Source of the DNA: Bacteroidota bacterium
GTDB lineage: Bacteria > Bacteroidota > Bacteroidia > Flavobacteriales_F > PHOS-HE28
Direction: 5' to 3'
NCBI GenBank assembly: GCA_023412755.1
Contig: JAEZCB010000115.1
Span: 1-10,245 of the forward strand
DNA: 10,245 nt
The first letter of the stretch is position 1, and every line of letters begins with the position of its first letter. Shown here in pieces: positions 1 through 8,500 of this stretch. The notes under the pieces are model-generated. The model saw nothing but the letters and a program-made list of their open reading frames with translations, had not been told where the DNA came from and did not search any database. A program made the translations under genes and the position numbers.

Positions 1-1
1 A

Positions 2-214
2 ACGAACATCATCAGCCCGATGATGAGCTACTTCGCGCTGATCGTGGCCTTCATCCAGCGTTACGACAAGAAGGCGGGGATAGGTACCGTGATCAGCACC
101 ATGCTGCCATACTCGGTGGTGTTCCTGATCGGCTGGAGCATGCTGCTGGTGGTGTGGGTGCTACTGGAGCTGCCCATCGGACCCGGTGCCCCGATGTACA
201 TGCCGGTGCCCTAG
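2..214 (+). CDS. AbgT-family transporter, C-terminal fragment
   Basis: The frame is open from base 2 and gives 70 residues ending at a TAG stop; the start lies left of the window. The segment reads TNIISPMMSYFALI, then QRYDKKAGIGT, then LPYSVVFL followed by a long hydrophobic stretch and a short LPIGPGAP tail. This order (asparagine-rich re-entrant region, RYxKKAGIGT loop, last transmembrane helix) matches my memory of the C-terminus of AbgT-family inner-membrane transporters. Family members include E. coli AbgT, which takes up p-aminobenzoyl-glutamate, and Neisseria MtrF, linked to drug or sulfonamide export. The substrate cannot be inferred from this piece. A 109-base gap with a hairpin separates it from the next gene, so it is probably not in the operon that follows. 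Confidence 0.88.
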   Translation, partial: TNIISPMMSYFALIVAFIQRYDKKAGIGTVISTMLPYSVVFLIGWSMLLVVWVLLELPIGPGAPMYMPVP

Positions 215-250
215 TCGGGATCACTTTCATTTCATTTTCACGCAAGAAGC

Positions 251-270
251 GCTGGTCCATTGGAACCAGC
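251..270 (+). terminator. Hairpin after the AbgT-family gene, possible terminator
   Basis: GCTGGT at 251-256 pairs with ACCAGC at 265-270. CC/GG can extend the stem inward around a bulged A. It lies 37 bases after the transporter stop. No T-run follows, so it is either a weak or atypical terminator or a structure in the leader of the next gene. Confidence 0.25.
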
Positions 271-323
271 TTCCGCTTCCGCTCGTTCAAACGCCCCAAG
301 CACCTTGTAACGGTGCCAGAACG

Positions 324-629
324 ATGCGAATACCACAGCTCTTGAAGCGATCATTGGTACTGGTGGCGCTGCTCACTGGGTTCTACCAGATCCAGGCAGG
401 GCCCACCACCTATGTTGCCACGATCGTGGAGATCGAGGAAGGTGGGGCCGCCCCCAAACTGCTTTTCTCGGAATTGGCGGATCTGCTCCCGGATGTAGAA
501 ATGACCATGGAACGTGATCAGGATACTTACCAATTCCTCCTCATCACTTCCTTGACCATCTCTGCGGAGCAGTTCGTGATGCTCGCCAACAGCGCTGGTT
601 ACGAACTCATCGCCTTCGAGGAACAATGA
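324..629 (+). CDS. Small exported protein, partner of large protein 1 (pair 1)
   Basis: A 101-residue protein of unknown function. The ATG at 324 is chosen because it begins a clean signal peptide: basic MRIPQLLKR, a hydrophobic core, and a likely signal peptidase I site after Ala25 (QIQA|GP). An earlier in-frame ATG at 186 would overlap the transporter gene and bury this signal. The mature part has a strand, a helix (about 45-55, SELADLLPD), two strands, a second helix (79-91) and a final strand around Gly92-Tyr93. This resembles the core of the three small proteins downstream and suggests a ferredoxin-like fold. It ends right after the core and lacks the Tyr/Trp-Asn-Pro tail of the others. 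Its stop shares ATGA (626-629) with the next start, so the two are probably translationally coupled. The protein has no sorting domain and is probably periplasmic. Confidence 0.72.
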   Translation: MRIPQLLKRSLVLVALLTGFYQIQAGPTTYVATIVEIEEGGAAPKLLFSELADLLPDVEMTMERDQDTYQFLLITSLTISAEQFVMLANSAGYELIAFEEQ

Positions 630-2623
630 GTTTGCGCCTCTTTTTGATCCTATTGGTGCATCTGTTGGTGGTCTGTGCCCATGCACAAACATCCAGCAAT
701 ACCTGCGGCTTCAATGCGGCCAACGAGTACCCGGTGAACAACAACATGTGCCTGTTCCAGCCATTCAATGTGCTCAGCAGTTACACGGCTTCCATGAATC
801 CCAACAGTTGTTCCAGCGGGAACGACCGGGATGCCTGGGGCTGGTTCACGGCCACTGCGGACTTCACCGTCGTCACTTTCGATCCTGAGAGCAGCCACCG
901 TTCCATACTCCATGTGTTCACTGGTGCCTGCAACAACCTGCAATTGGTGGAATGCCGGAATTCCGGAGGCAATGGGATCAATGCACAGGTGGTGATCAAT
1001 ACCGTGCCTGGGCAGAATTACATGTTCCGGGTGCAAAGGCACAACTCCAACAGTGCCATGCCTGGAAGCATCTGCATCTATGTTCCACCGGCCAATGACG
1101 ATTGTACCGTATCCATTGAACTGCCCGTGGATACGATGTGCCATCTACAGACCTTCACCAACCAGGGCGCCACCTATTCGACCGAAACTCCGAGCCCCAC
1201 CTGCGGTGGCACCATCAACAGCTCGAACACGTTGGACATCTGGTTCCATTTCTATGCTCCGGAAAGCGGCATGGTAGTGATCGATGTGGAACCTGGAACA
1301 TTAACGGATGGCGTGATGCAGCTTTATGCTGGTTCATGCTCGCCGCTCACGTTGATCCAATGCGATGACAACAGCGGCACAGGTAATATGCCACGCATAG
1401 ACCGGAGCTGCTCACCACTGGTGCCATTCCAATTGTACAGCATCCGTTTCTGGGGCAGGAATGGCGCCATGGGCACCTTCGAACTCTGTGTACGGGAGTT
1501 GCCAGTGGGGGCCAGTCCACAGGAGGATTGCAGCGGCGGCCATTCCATCTGCAACGATCAGAATATCACCAACAACGCTTCATCCATCGGATGCACACAA
1601 GATCTGAACAGCGGGAACCGGGGCTGCCTCGCGAGCAACGAAAGACAAGGCACCTGGTACTTCTTCTCGCCCTCCACCACCGGCACATACGCATTCACGA
1701 TCACTCCTGTGAACGCCTTGGGGCAGCCTGCGGCAGTGGATTATGATTTCGCGCTTTGGGGACCGATGGACATGATGACCTGCCCCCCATCACAAGCCCC
1801 ACTGCGTTGTTCCTATGCCAGTCCCACCAATTCCGGCTTCAGTATTGGCGCGGGTACCTATTTGACCGGACTGGCAGTGGGCAATAGTGATACCAGTGAA
1901 CCTGCGTACAACAGCTCTGGGAACAACCAGGTCAATGGTTTTGTAGCACCGTTGGTGGTCTCGCAGAACGAAGTTGGTAGAAGATATACCCTCTACATAG
2001 ACAACTTCAGCCAGGACGGACAGCGCTTCACGGTGACGTGGTCCTTGACCAATGGTGCCAGCCTCACCTGCATGATCCTGCCGGTGGAACTGATGAACTT
2101 CACAGCTCAGGCGGCTGGTGGAAAAGTGGACCTGGAATGGGCCACGGCCAGTGAGATCTACAGCGACCATTTCCTGATCGAACGATCCGTGGACGGTGTG
2201 CATTTCCATGCCATCGGATACGTACAGGCCGCTGGAACATCCGTGGAACAGCGCCGCTACGTATTCACCGACCATGATCCCATCCGCGGCGTTTCCTTCT
2301 ACCGCCTAAAACAGGTGGACCTGGATGGCGGGCACAAGCTCTCGGACATCGTGATGGTACGAGATCTTGGGCAGGGTAATGTGCTGGCCATCCACCCGAA
2401 TCCTGCACAGGAAAGCATGACCATAGAACTGGCGGGCGATCATGATGCCATGGTGCTCATCCAATTCTTCGATCGTACGGGACGCCTGGTGCGGGAGATG
2501 GAACGGGAAACTGGGAACGGGGTCATACATCTATCCATCGAGGAATTGGCCCCGGGTAGCTATTTCGTTAAAACGATCAGTGATACTGGAATGATGCGCA
2601 CCGGGAGGGTGGTCAAGTATTGA
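626..2623 (+). CDS. Large T9SS type A sorting-domain protein 1 (665 aa)
   Basis: Probably secreted to or anchored on the cell surface by the type IX secretion system. A signal peptide ends at about Ala20 (CAHA|QT); the preceding VVC is a poor lipobox. Domain order: a beta-sandwich module at about 24-155; a B module (156-293) opening NDDC, with WFHFYAPESG and a closing GTFELCV; the Cys-rich C module (299-483) with NRGCLASNERQGTWY, DYDFALWGP and PLRCSYA; an FN3-like domain (485-577) with LEWATASE and FYRLKQVDLDG; and the type A sorting domain (about 587-665) starting IHPNPAQE and ending GRVVKY. No catalytic motif is visible, so adhesion or matrix binding is likelier than enzymatic activity, but this is inference. 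The start overlaps the preceding small gene by four bases and gives the only good signal peptide. Confidence 0.93.
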   Translation: MSLRLFLILLVHLLVVCAHAQTSSNTCGFNAANEYPVNNNMCLFQPFNVLSSYTASMNPNSCSSGNDRDAWGWFTATADFTVVTFDPESSHRSILHVFTGACNNLQLVECRNSGGNGINAQVVINTVPGQNYMFRVQRHNSNSAMPGSICIYVPPANDDCTVSIELPVDTMCHLQTFTNQGATYSTETPSPTCGGTINSSNTLDIWFHFYAPESGMVVIDVEPGTLTDGVMQLYAGSCSPLTLIQCDDNSGTGNMPRIDRSCSPLVPFQLYSIRFWGRNGAMGTFELCVRELPVGASPQEDCSGGHSICNDQNITNNASSIGCTQDLNSGNRGCLASNERQGTWYFFSPSTTGTYAFTITPVNALGQPAAVDYDFALWGPMDMMTCPPSQAPLRCSYASPTNSGFSIGAGTYLTGLAVGNSDTSEPAYNSSGNNQVNGFVAPLVVSQNEVGRRYTLYIDNFSQDGQRFTVTWSLTNGASLTCMILPVELMNFTAQAAGGKVDLEWATASEIYSDHFLIERSVDGVHFHAIGYVQAAGTSVEQRRYVFTDHDPIRGVSFYRLKQVDLDGGHKLSDIVMVRDLGQGNVLAIHPNPAQESMTIELAGDHDAMVLIQFFDRTGRLVREMERETGNGVIHLSIEELAPGSYFVKTISDTGMMRTGRVVKY

Positions 2624-2627
2624 TCGC

Positions 2628-2641
2628 CCACACACATGTGG
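2628..2641 (+). terminator. Short hairpin after large protein 1
   Basis: CCACA pairs with TGTGG around a CACA loop, starting 5 bases after the stop of large protein 1. The following bases are ATTAAAATT rather than a T-run, so termination would be weak at best. It could equally be a processing or attenuation structure between pairs 1 and 2. Confidence 0.25.
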
Positions 2642-2667
2642 ATTAAAATTCCATGAGATCCAACCAA

Positions 2668-2698
2668 TTGACAGCTCGATCCCATATATTTACGTTGG
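2668..2698 (+). promoter_or_regulatory. Weak Bacteroidota-type promoter candidate before pair 2
   Basis: TTG (2668-2670) is followed after 20 bases by TACGTTGG (2691-2698), one mismatch from the Bacteroidota -7 consensus TAnnTTTG. An overlapping TATATTTA at 2685-2692 is another -7 candidate. Either would leave a very short leader before the start at 2709. The 85-base AT-richer gap suggests pair 2 may be transcribed on its own, but the motif evidence is weak. Confidence 0.2.
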
Positions 2699-2708
2699 TG
2701 GTAGCACC

Positions 2709-3149
2709 ATGATGATGCAACAATTGAAAATAGCTTCTCTCTCACTGCTGCTGTGGTCCACCGCTTCATCGGAGGTATTTCCGCAAGATCCGCAATTCCA
2801 CCATATGCAGGTGGTATCGGGTGAAACCTCCATCGATGATCACACAAAGAAGATGCTCTATGTGATCATACGGGACATGGATCCGGACGCTGTGATCTCC
2901 ATGGAAGCCGATCAGCTTAAATTCCGCACACGCGTCCAAGTCCCAAAGGACGAGGCCCTGCTGTTGATCAATGGAGCAGGTCCTTACGAATTCGCCTATA
3001 TCTCTTCCACCAGCGATCACCTTCCCTGGCGCAACAGTGCGGGAAATGGCCCAATGCAGGATGCACAGTATGATCGTGCGAAACAGGAGTGGATCGAACA
3101 GAACCCGGAACACTATCAGAAGATCTCCGGAGAGGATCATGAGCGATGA
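2709..3149 (+). CDS. Small exported protein, partner of large protein 2 (pair 2)
   Basis: A 146-residue protein of unknown function. Three ATG codons in a row (2709, 2712, 2715) open the frame, so the exact start is uncertain by two residues. A short signal peptide covers about 1-21, with a weaker cleavage site than its relatives (near TASSE). The core runs from about 35 to 98: strand, helix (KKMLYVIIRD), a DPDA turn, strand (AVISMEAD), strand (LKFRTRVQV), helix (DEALLLING) and strand. It parallels the other small proteins at Asp-Pro-Asp/Asn and the second helix. The C-terminal tail has DAQYDRAKQEWIEQNP (118-133) and then HYQKI, matching the tail motif of pairs 3 and 4. There is no CxxC, so heavy-metal binding of the HMA type is not supported. 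Its stop shares ATGA (3146-3149) with the next start. Confidence 0.78.
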   Translation: MMMQQLKIASLSLLLWSTASSEVFPQDPQFHHMQVVSGETSIDDHTKKMLYVIIRDMDPDAVISMEADQLKFRTRVQVPKDEALLLINGAGPYEFAYISSTSDHLPWRNSAGNGPMQDAQYDRAKQEWIEQNPEHYQKISGEDHER

Positions 3150-4930
3150 TCACGCTGCACCTCCGTTCCTATGGTACGTTGCTGGCATCGGCGCTTGCCG
3201 CTGCCGCCATTGCGCAATGCACGAACAACAACACAGTGATCACCGGCGGTGCAATAACACCCACATGCCCGGGTAGCACGAATGTGAGTTGTGTGCAGGG
3301 TGGGCGATATGCGCTGGTGAACGTGGTGGCCGGCAACACGTACACTTTCAGTACTTGCGGTGCCTCTTGGGATACGCAGATCACGCTTTACAACAATGCC
3401 GGAGGAGGTTCACTGGGCTACAATGATGATGCGTGTGGTTTGCAATCATCCGTGACATGGACAGCCAATTTCACCGGCCAGTTGCGTGTGCTGGTGGATC
3501 GGTACAATTGCCAGAACCATAATGTTTGTGCGCCGCTGAACATCCAATGCGCCACACCACCCGGGCCGAACCAATGTGTATACGTGCTCACCATGAATGA
3601 TTCCTGGGGTGATGGTTGGGGATCCTCCTACGTGAGCGTGAGCATCAATGGTGGGGCATGGCAGAACCATACGGTCTCGGGCACCACCAACACCGTCACC
3701 TTCACGGTCACCATAGGGCAGACGTTCGCACTCAATTACAATGCATCCGGTCCATGGCAGGGGGAAAATTCCTATTCCCTCACCATGCAGGGCGCAGGTG
3801 CGCTCTTCGTATCGGGCACCCCACCGCAGGCTGGCCTGGTGTATCTGCAAACAGTGGATTGCGTGCCACCCCCGGCGCCACCCCAGGATTGTGTGGGCGG
3901 CATGACCATCTGTAGCGGCCAGAGCTTCAACAACAACAGTACGCACACGGGGGCCGTGGTGGACCTCAACAGTTCCAATCAGGGTTGTCTATCGAGCGGT
4001 GAACGGCAGGGGACCTGGTATTACTTCTCTCCAAGTTCATCGGGTACCATCGGCTTCACCATTGCTCCCACTGCGGCCATCGATTACGATTTCGCCCTTT
4101 GGGGACCAATGAGCTCAGTGACATGCCCGCCACCGGGACCGCCATTACGCTGCTCATACGCATCCCATACGTCCACGTATTCCCAGACCGGCAGTTATAA
4201 CACCGGGTTGGGTAATGGGGCCATTGATGTGAGCGAGGCGCCTGCCGGCAATGGCTGGGTGGCACCGATAAATGTGGTCGCCGGGCAGATCTATGTCCTT
4301 TTCATAGACAACTTCTCATCCACCGGGCAATCCTTCGCCCTTGACTGGCAGCTCAGCAATGGTGCGTCGCTCGATTGTACGGTGTTGCCCCTGGATATCG
4401 TCTCTTTCGAAGCGGTGGTACAGGGTGAGGAGGTCCTGCTCAACTGGTCGGCCGTCCAGGACCAGGATGCCGGGCACTTTGAGATCCTCCGGAGTGGTGC
4501 GGATGTGGAACTGCGGCCAATTTCAACTGTCCCGGCCGAAGCCGGTGCACATGTGCTCCAGGAGTATATGCTGGTGGATGAGAGGCCCATTGCTGGCATG
4601 AACATCTACCGGCTGGATATGCTTCTGGAGGATGGAACACGCATCCATGGCCCGCTACGCTCTGTCATGGTGGGTCCCACTCCAACGGTGCATCCTAACC
4701 CCGCCAGGGAACAGATCACTGTGGTCCACCAATTTAATGCGGATGATATGGTGATGCTCCTGCTTCGCGATCCCTACGGCCGCAAGGTGGTGCAGAAGCA
4801 ACATGCAGTGGTGCCCGGAACCAACTCCATGGAGATCCCCATTCGGCATTTGTCGAGCGGGCTCTATTTTCTTGAGCTCATGCCCGTGGGTGGGCAGCGG
4901 ATCTTTTCAGCGCCAGTGCTGAAGGAGTGA
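3146..4930 (+). CDS. Large T9SS type A sorting-domain protein 2 (594 aa)
   Basis: Probably a T9SS cargo displayed on or released from the cell surface. The signal peptide ends at about residue 23 (AAIA|QC). Domain order: a PPC/CUB-like beta module (about 29-135) with GGRYALVNVVAGNTYTFS and a YNDDACG turn; an E module (142-238) starting CVYVLTMNDSWGDGWGS and ending LQTVDC; a Pro-rich linker (PPPAPP); the Cys-rich C module (247-412) with GCLSSGERQGTWYYF and DYDFALWGP; an FN3-like domain (414-508); and the type A sorting domain (about 515-594) starting VHPNPARE and ending PVLKE. From module C onward it aligns with large protein 1, while the N-terminal head is unrelated in module order. The start overlaps the small gene's stop by four bases. 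No enzymatic motif is visible. Confidence 0.93.
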   Translation: MITLHLRSYGTLLASALAAAAIAQCTNNNTVITGGAITPTCPGSTNVSCVQGGRYALVNVVAGNTYTFSTCGASWDTQITLYNNAGGGSLGYNDDACGLQSSVTWTANFTGQLRVLVDRYNCQNHNVCAPLNIQCATPPGPNQCVYVLTMNDSWGDGWGSSYVSVSINGGAWQNHTVSGTTNTVTFTVTIGQTFALNYNASGPWQGENSYSLTMQGAGALFVSGTPPQAGLVYLQTVDCVPPPAPPQDCVGGMTICSGQSFNNNSTHTGAVVDLNSSNQGCLSSGERQGTWYYFSPSSSGTIGFTIAPTAAIDYDFALWGPMSSVTCPPPGPPLRCSYASHTSTYSQTGSYNTGLGNGAIDVSEAPAGNGWVAPINVVAGQIYVLFIDNFSSTGQSFALDWQLSNGASLDCTVLPLDIVSFEAVVQGEEVLLNWSAVQDQDAGHFEILRSGADVELRPISTVPAEAGAHVLQEYMLVDERPIAGMNIYRLDMLLEDGTRIHGPLRSVMVGPTPTVHPNPAREQITVVHQFNADDMVMLLLRDPYGRKVVQKQHAVVPGTNSMEIPIRHLSSGLYFLELMPVGGQRIFSAPVLKE

Positions 4931-4981
4931 TGCCAACTCTTTGATCCTGAAGAGAGAAGATCTCCAATCAAGGCAACCATT

Positions 4982-5011
4982 GCCGGTCATATACGTTCTA
5001 TATGTATCGGC
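4982..5011 (+). other. Imperfect hairpin in the gap between pairs 2 and 3
   Basis: GCCG (4982-4985) pairs with CGGC (5008-5011). Inside it CATATA (4988-4993) pairs with TATATG (4999-5004) around CGTTC. A small asymmetric internal loop separates the two stems. No T-run follows. It may be a terminator remnant, an operator-like palindrome or an RNA structure. A weaker nested pairing, TTGAT/ATCAA with GAGA/TCTC, lies just upstream at 4941-4971. Confidence 0.35.
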
Positions 5012-5034
5012 CAGTGCCAGCCATGGCGTAGAGA

Positions 5035-5048
5035 TCACCTCACGGTGA
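5035..5048 (+). other. Small perfect hairpin upstream of pair 3
   Basis: TCACC (5035-5039) pairs with GGTGA (5044-5048) around the loop TCAC. An overlapping palindrome, TCAC-G-GTGA, spans 5040-5048. It lies about 60 bases before the GTG start of the next gene and could be an operator or a leader structure. It is short enough to be chance. Confidence 0.22.
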
Positions 5049-5065
5049 CAGTGATAAGACTACCG

Positions 5066-5073
5066 TATATTAG
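5066..5073 (+). promoter_or_regulatory. Candidate -7 promoter element before pair 3
   Basis: TATATTAG is one mismatch from the Bacteroidota -7 consensus TAnnTTTG and sits 35 bases before the GTG start. No TTG is found at the expected -33 distance. Together with the 178-base gap, the longest in the window, it is a weak hint that pair 3 has its own promoter. Confidence 0.2.
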
Positions 5074-5108
5074 GCACCACTTAACTTAGTGCTTACAAAT
5101 CCGCTCCG

Positions 5109-5552
5109 GTGATCCAAAGATCCACACTCACGTTCCTGTTCGCCAGTACTTTAGCGGCAGGAACGGTTCTGGGACAATCACACCAACACACCTTTCTGCA
5201 GCCTGCCAGCACCTTGGATCAAGCTCAATTGAAACAGGTGATCCAAGCGGTGGCCGATGCCCATCCGAACGCGGCCGTTTTCGCATCAGATGATCTGCGG
5301 GTGCTGCAGATCAAACATGGTGGCACCATCACTGAGACCGGCTTACGCCAACTGATCACCGCAACGGGAGTAAGCCTGCTGCCGGGAACACCGGATCTCA
5401 AGGACCTTTATGGTGAAGCACCTGATGTGCCGATGTATGTGCCAACGGGTGACCCAGAAGGCGATCACTTGCGGTATAAAGAAGCCGTGGAGGCCTATAA
5501 TGAAGCCAACCCTGACAAGGCGATGCCCACACCCATACCTCCTGCGCGATGA
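5109..5552 (+). CDS. Small exported protein, partner of large protein 3 (pair 3); GTG start
   Basis: A 147-residue protein of unknown function. The GTG at 5109 is the best start: the frame is closed by TAA at 5082-5084, there is no ATG before the signal peptide, and the signal (MIQRSTLTFLF, hydrophobic core, LG|QS after about residue 22) begins exactly here. The core runs from about 40 to 92: helix QLKQVIQAVAD, HPN turn, strand, DD, strand VLQIKH, TITETGLRQLI helix, GVSLL strand, then GTPD. The tail has VPMYVPTGDPEGD, then RYKEAVEAYNEANP (122-135). The core-GTPD-tail order is the same as in the small protein of pair 4, its closest relative here. It has no sorting domain and no Cys in the mature part, and is probably periplasmic. 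Its stop shares ATGA (5549-5552) with large protein 3. Confidence 0.78.
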   Translation: MIQRSTLTFLFASTLAAGTVLGQSHQHTFLQPASTLDQAQLKQVIQAVADAHPNAAVFASDDLRVLQIKHGGTITETGLRQLITATGVSLLPGTPDLKDLYGEAPDVPMYVPTGDPEGDHLRYKEAVEAYNEANPDKAMPTPIPPAR

Positions 5553-8500
5553 GAATCATGGGCCATATCACAGTTCTCCTGCAGGGCTTCTTGTTGGGTA
5601 TGTGCATGCTCACCGTAGGCACCCTCCAGGCCCAACAGGGCGATTTCTGCAACAATTGTCCGTGCGTGATCCCGGGGATGTCGGGAACAACCTTAAGTAC
5701 AGTCGCATTTCCAGATAACCAGACCATCACCTATCCTAATCTGCAGCTCAATCCGACCACTGCGCCAGCAGGTCCGAAATACTTCAGGTTCAACCCTCAA
5801 CCTGGCCGTACATACACTATTTCAGTATGTGGAGCTCCACTCAATACCATCATGTATGTCACTACCAGTACGGTAGGTATTCTTGCTTGTGATATCGATG
5901 GGTGTGGTGCTCCGAATGGTCCATCCGTGGCTTCGGTCCTCATTGGCGCTCCCTCGCCACACCATCGGATCTACTTGTTCAATGGCTCCTGTGGTACCGC
6001 GTTCCCTCCGAACACCACCATCGACATAACCATTACCAGCGCCACCAGCACACCCCCTCCGAACGATGAGGTGTGTTTTCCCACGCCCCTGCCCATGACG
6101 GGCCAGGACTGCAACTTCACGATATCCACCAACCTGGGGGCCACAATGTCTTCTTCCGAGGCCACCGGACTGGGTACACTGCCCACATGCACGGGTGCCT
6201 TGTTCCAAGGGGCCGACGTCTGGTTCACCACCACCGTGCCTGCGTCCGGCCTTATCGGCATACAGACGCAGGAGGGCGGCGTGTGCGCTGGTGCTTTCCA
6301 GATCTATACCAGCAGCACAAGCGATTGTTCCGGCACCTTCACCATGCAGGGGAACTGCCATACCGTAGGCCTTACAGGGCCCACATCGGAACCAGCCGCC
6401 GTTTTCGATGCGTTCGCCGCCGGGCTTGCGGTCGGTTCCACCATCTACATACGCTACTGGGAACGGGGGGGGAATGAGAACGGATCGTTCCAGATCTGTG
6501 CCTATGAGGCCATTAGACCACCGAATGATGAGCCATGTGGAGCCATCCCCTTGCCACTCGGCATCACCTGCTCGCCGATGAGTTTCACCAACGAGAATGC
6601 TTCGCCGCTGGGCACCATGACCGCCCCTCCGGTGGCCGCTGGTTGTGGTGGCCCGGCGACCAACGACATCTGGTTCAGTTTCGTAGTTCCTACCCCGGTT
6701 CCACCCGCGGGGATCACAGTGAACACCATCAATGGTTCCTTGAACAACATGGCCATGGCCTGGTACCGGGTATCTTCAGGTACTGTTTGTGGTTCCACTC
6801 CACCGTATGGGGCATTGCAGCAGATCGGCTGCAACCAGAACCAAAGCGCCAGCGACCCTATGCCCAGGATCAGCAGCACGTCCCTGGCACCGCTCACCGC
6901 TGGCGAAACGATCTATGTGCGCCTGTGGAGCGAAACACCATGGATGGGCACCGCTCAGATCTGCGCCTATGAGAACCAGGCCCCGGTGAACGATGATCCC
7001 TGTGGCGCTCTGCCGCTGGACCTAAACTACGGCTGCGTACTCTCCACATATTCCAATGATGTGGCCACCCTCACCCCCAACCCCAACACTGTTGGGCTTT
7101 GTGGTGGTGGCTACAATGCGGACGTTTGGTTCACTGTAACGGTGCCGCCGAACGGTGAATTGGAGTTCGATACACAGGCCGGCGGCCTTACTGATGCCGC
7201 CATGGCGGTGTACCGGGTGTCTTCTGGCGCGTGCGCCACGGGCAACCTAAACCTGCAACTGATCACGGGTACCAACTGCGCTACCATTAACAGCCAGCAG
7301 GGTACCGCAAGTAACAACATGCCCCGGCTCAACATTACGGGACAACCGGCCGGTACCACACTGTATGTCAGGGTATGGCGGCAGAACGGCAACGATGGCA
7401 CCTTCGGCCTGTGCGCGCGCCGCACCGATCCGCCTCCGGGAGACTGCTTTTATACGTTGAACATGTTCGATTCCGCCGCTGATGGCTGGGGAGGAAGCTA
7501 TGTCACCGTATGTGTAGGCGGCAATTGCACCAATTACACCGTGAACGGTTCATCCGCTTCGGTGAATATCGGTGCCAATATCGGCCAGGTGATCTCCGTG
7601 AGTTATACCGCGGCCGGTGGTTTCCAAAGCCAGAATTCCTATAATCTAACCCAGTTCAACAACCCTGTATATGCGAGCTCCGCACCGCCGCAACAAGGGG
7701 GGGTATTCATCCAGACGGTGGATTGCGAACCACCACCAGCACCCCAATCGGACTGTGTGGGCGCTGTCACTTTATGCGATCAGGTGCCACAGGTGAACCA
7801 GCAACCGCAGGCCGGCACCCAGGAACTGAATGCCAGCAACCGGGGCTGCCTTTTGGGCAACGAACATACCGGCCTGTGGTATACGTTCACTGTCGAAACG
7901 GCCGGTCCCATCGCCTTCACCATAACACCCAATCCGATCAGTTCCGATTGGGATTTCGCCGTGTGGGGTCCTTATCCCCCCGGCACATCGCACTACAACG
8001 TGTGTCCCCCATCACAGCAACCGCTGCGCTGCAACTGGTCCGGCACTCCTGGCGCCACCGGCCTGCAGGTGAATGGGGCGTTGCCCACAAGTGTGAACGC
8101 GGTGGGTCCCCCCTTCTCGCAACACATCATGGGGAATGTGGGAGAAGTATATCTGCTTTATGTCGACAAGTGGACCACCTCGGCCTTCAACTTCGGGCTT
8201 ACCTGGCAGGGCACCGGAGGCGTTGGCTGCATAGAACTGCCCATGGAATTCCTGGGGCTGCAGGCACATGCGCGCGAGCGTGATGTTGTTGTGGAATGGA
8301 GCACGGCATCGGAACGCAATTCCGCCTGGTTCGATGTGGAACGTTCTTCGGATGGCATCACCTTCGAGGCCATAGGCAGAGTTACCGCCGCAGGCATCTC
8401 TACTTCCCTGCGGGAATACCAGTTCATTGACCAACGGCCATTGGACGGCCTTTCCTATTACCGTGTACAACAAGTGGACGCCACTGGAATGATGGTCTCC

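Noticed and set aside
670..690. Lipoprotein signal at Cys17 of large protein 1
   Set aside because: The residues before the Cys are LVV, a poor lipobox, and a good signal peptidase I site (AHA|Q) follows directly.
324..2623. Small/large pairs as toxin-antitoxin or toxin-immunity modules
   Set aside because: The large proteins show only beta-sandwich, FN3-like and sorting modules, with no toxin domain or catalytic motif. The small proteins are exported, and nothing points to immunity.
2668..2690. TTGACA plus TATATT resembling a sigma-70 promoter
   Set aside because: The spacing between the two boxes is only 11 bases, far too short for a sigma-70 promoter, and Bacteroidota use a different consensus.
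2709..3149. Small proteins as HMA-type metal chaperones
   Set aside because: The predicted core order is HMA-like, but no small protein has the CxxC metal site, and pairs 1 to 4 have essentially no Cys in the mature region.
5822..6361. A 179-codon minus-strand frame and a similar one of 166 codons at 3446-3946
   Set aside because: Both are opposite B, PPC or E module coding sequence, have no domain signature, and reflect the low stop density of the antisense strand.
6059..7420. CRISPR or DNA tandem repeat in the B-module region
   Set aside because: The repetition is at protein level with copies about 450 bases long and strongly diverged. There are no short identical repeats with spacers.
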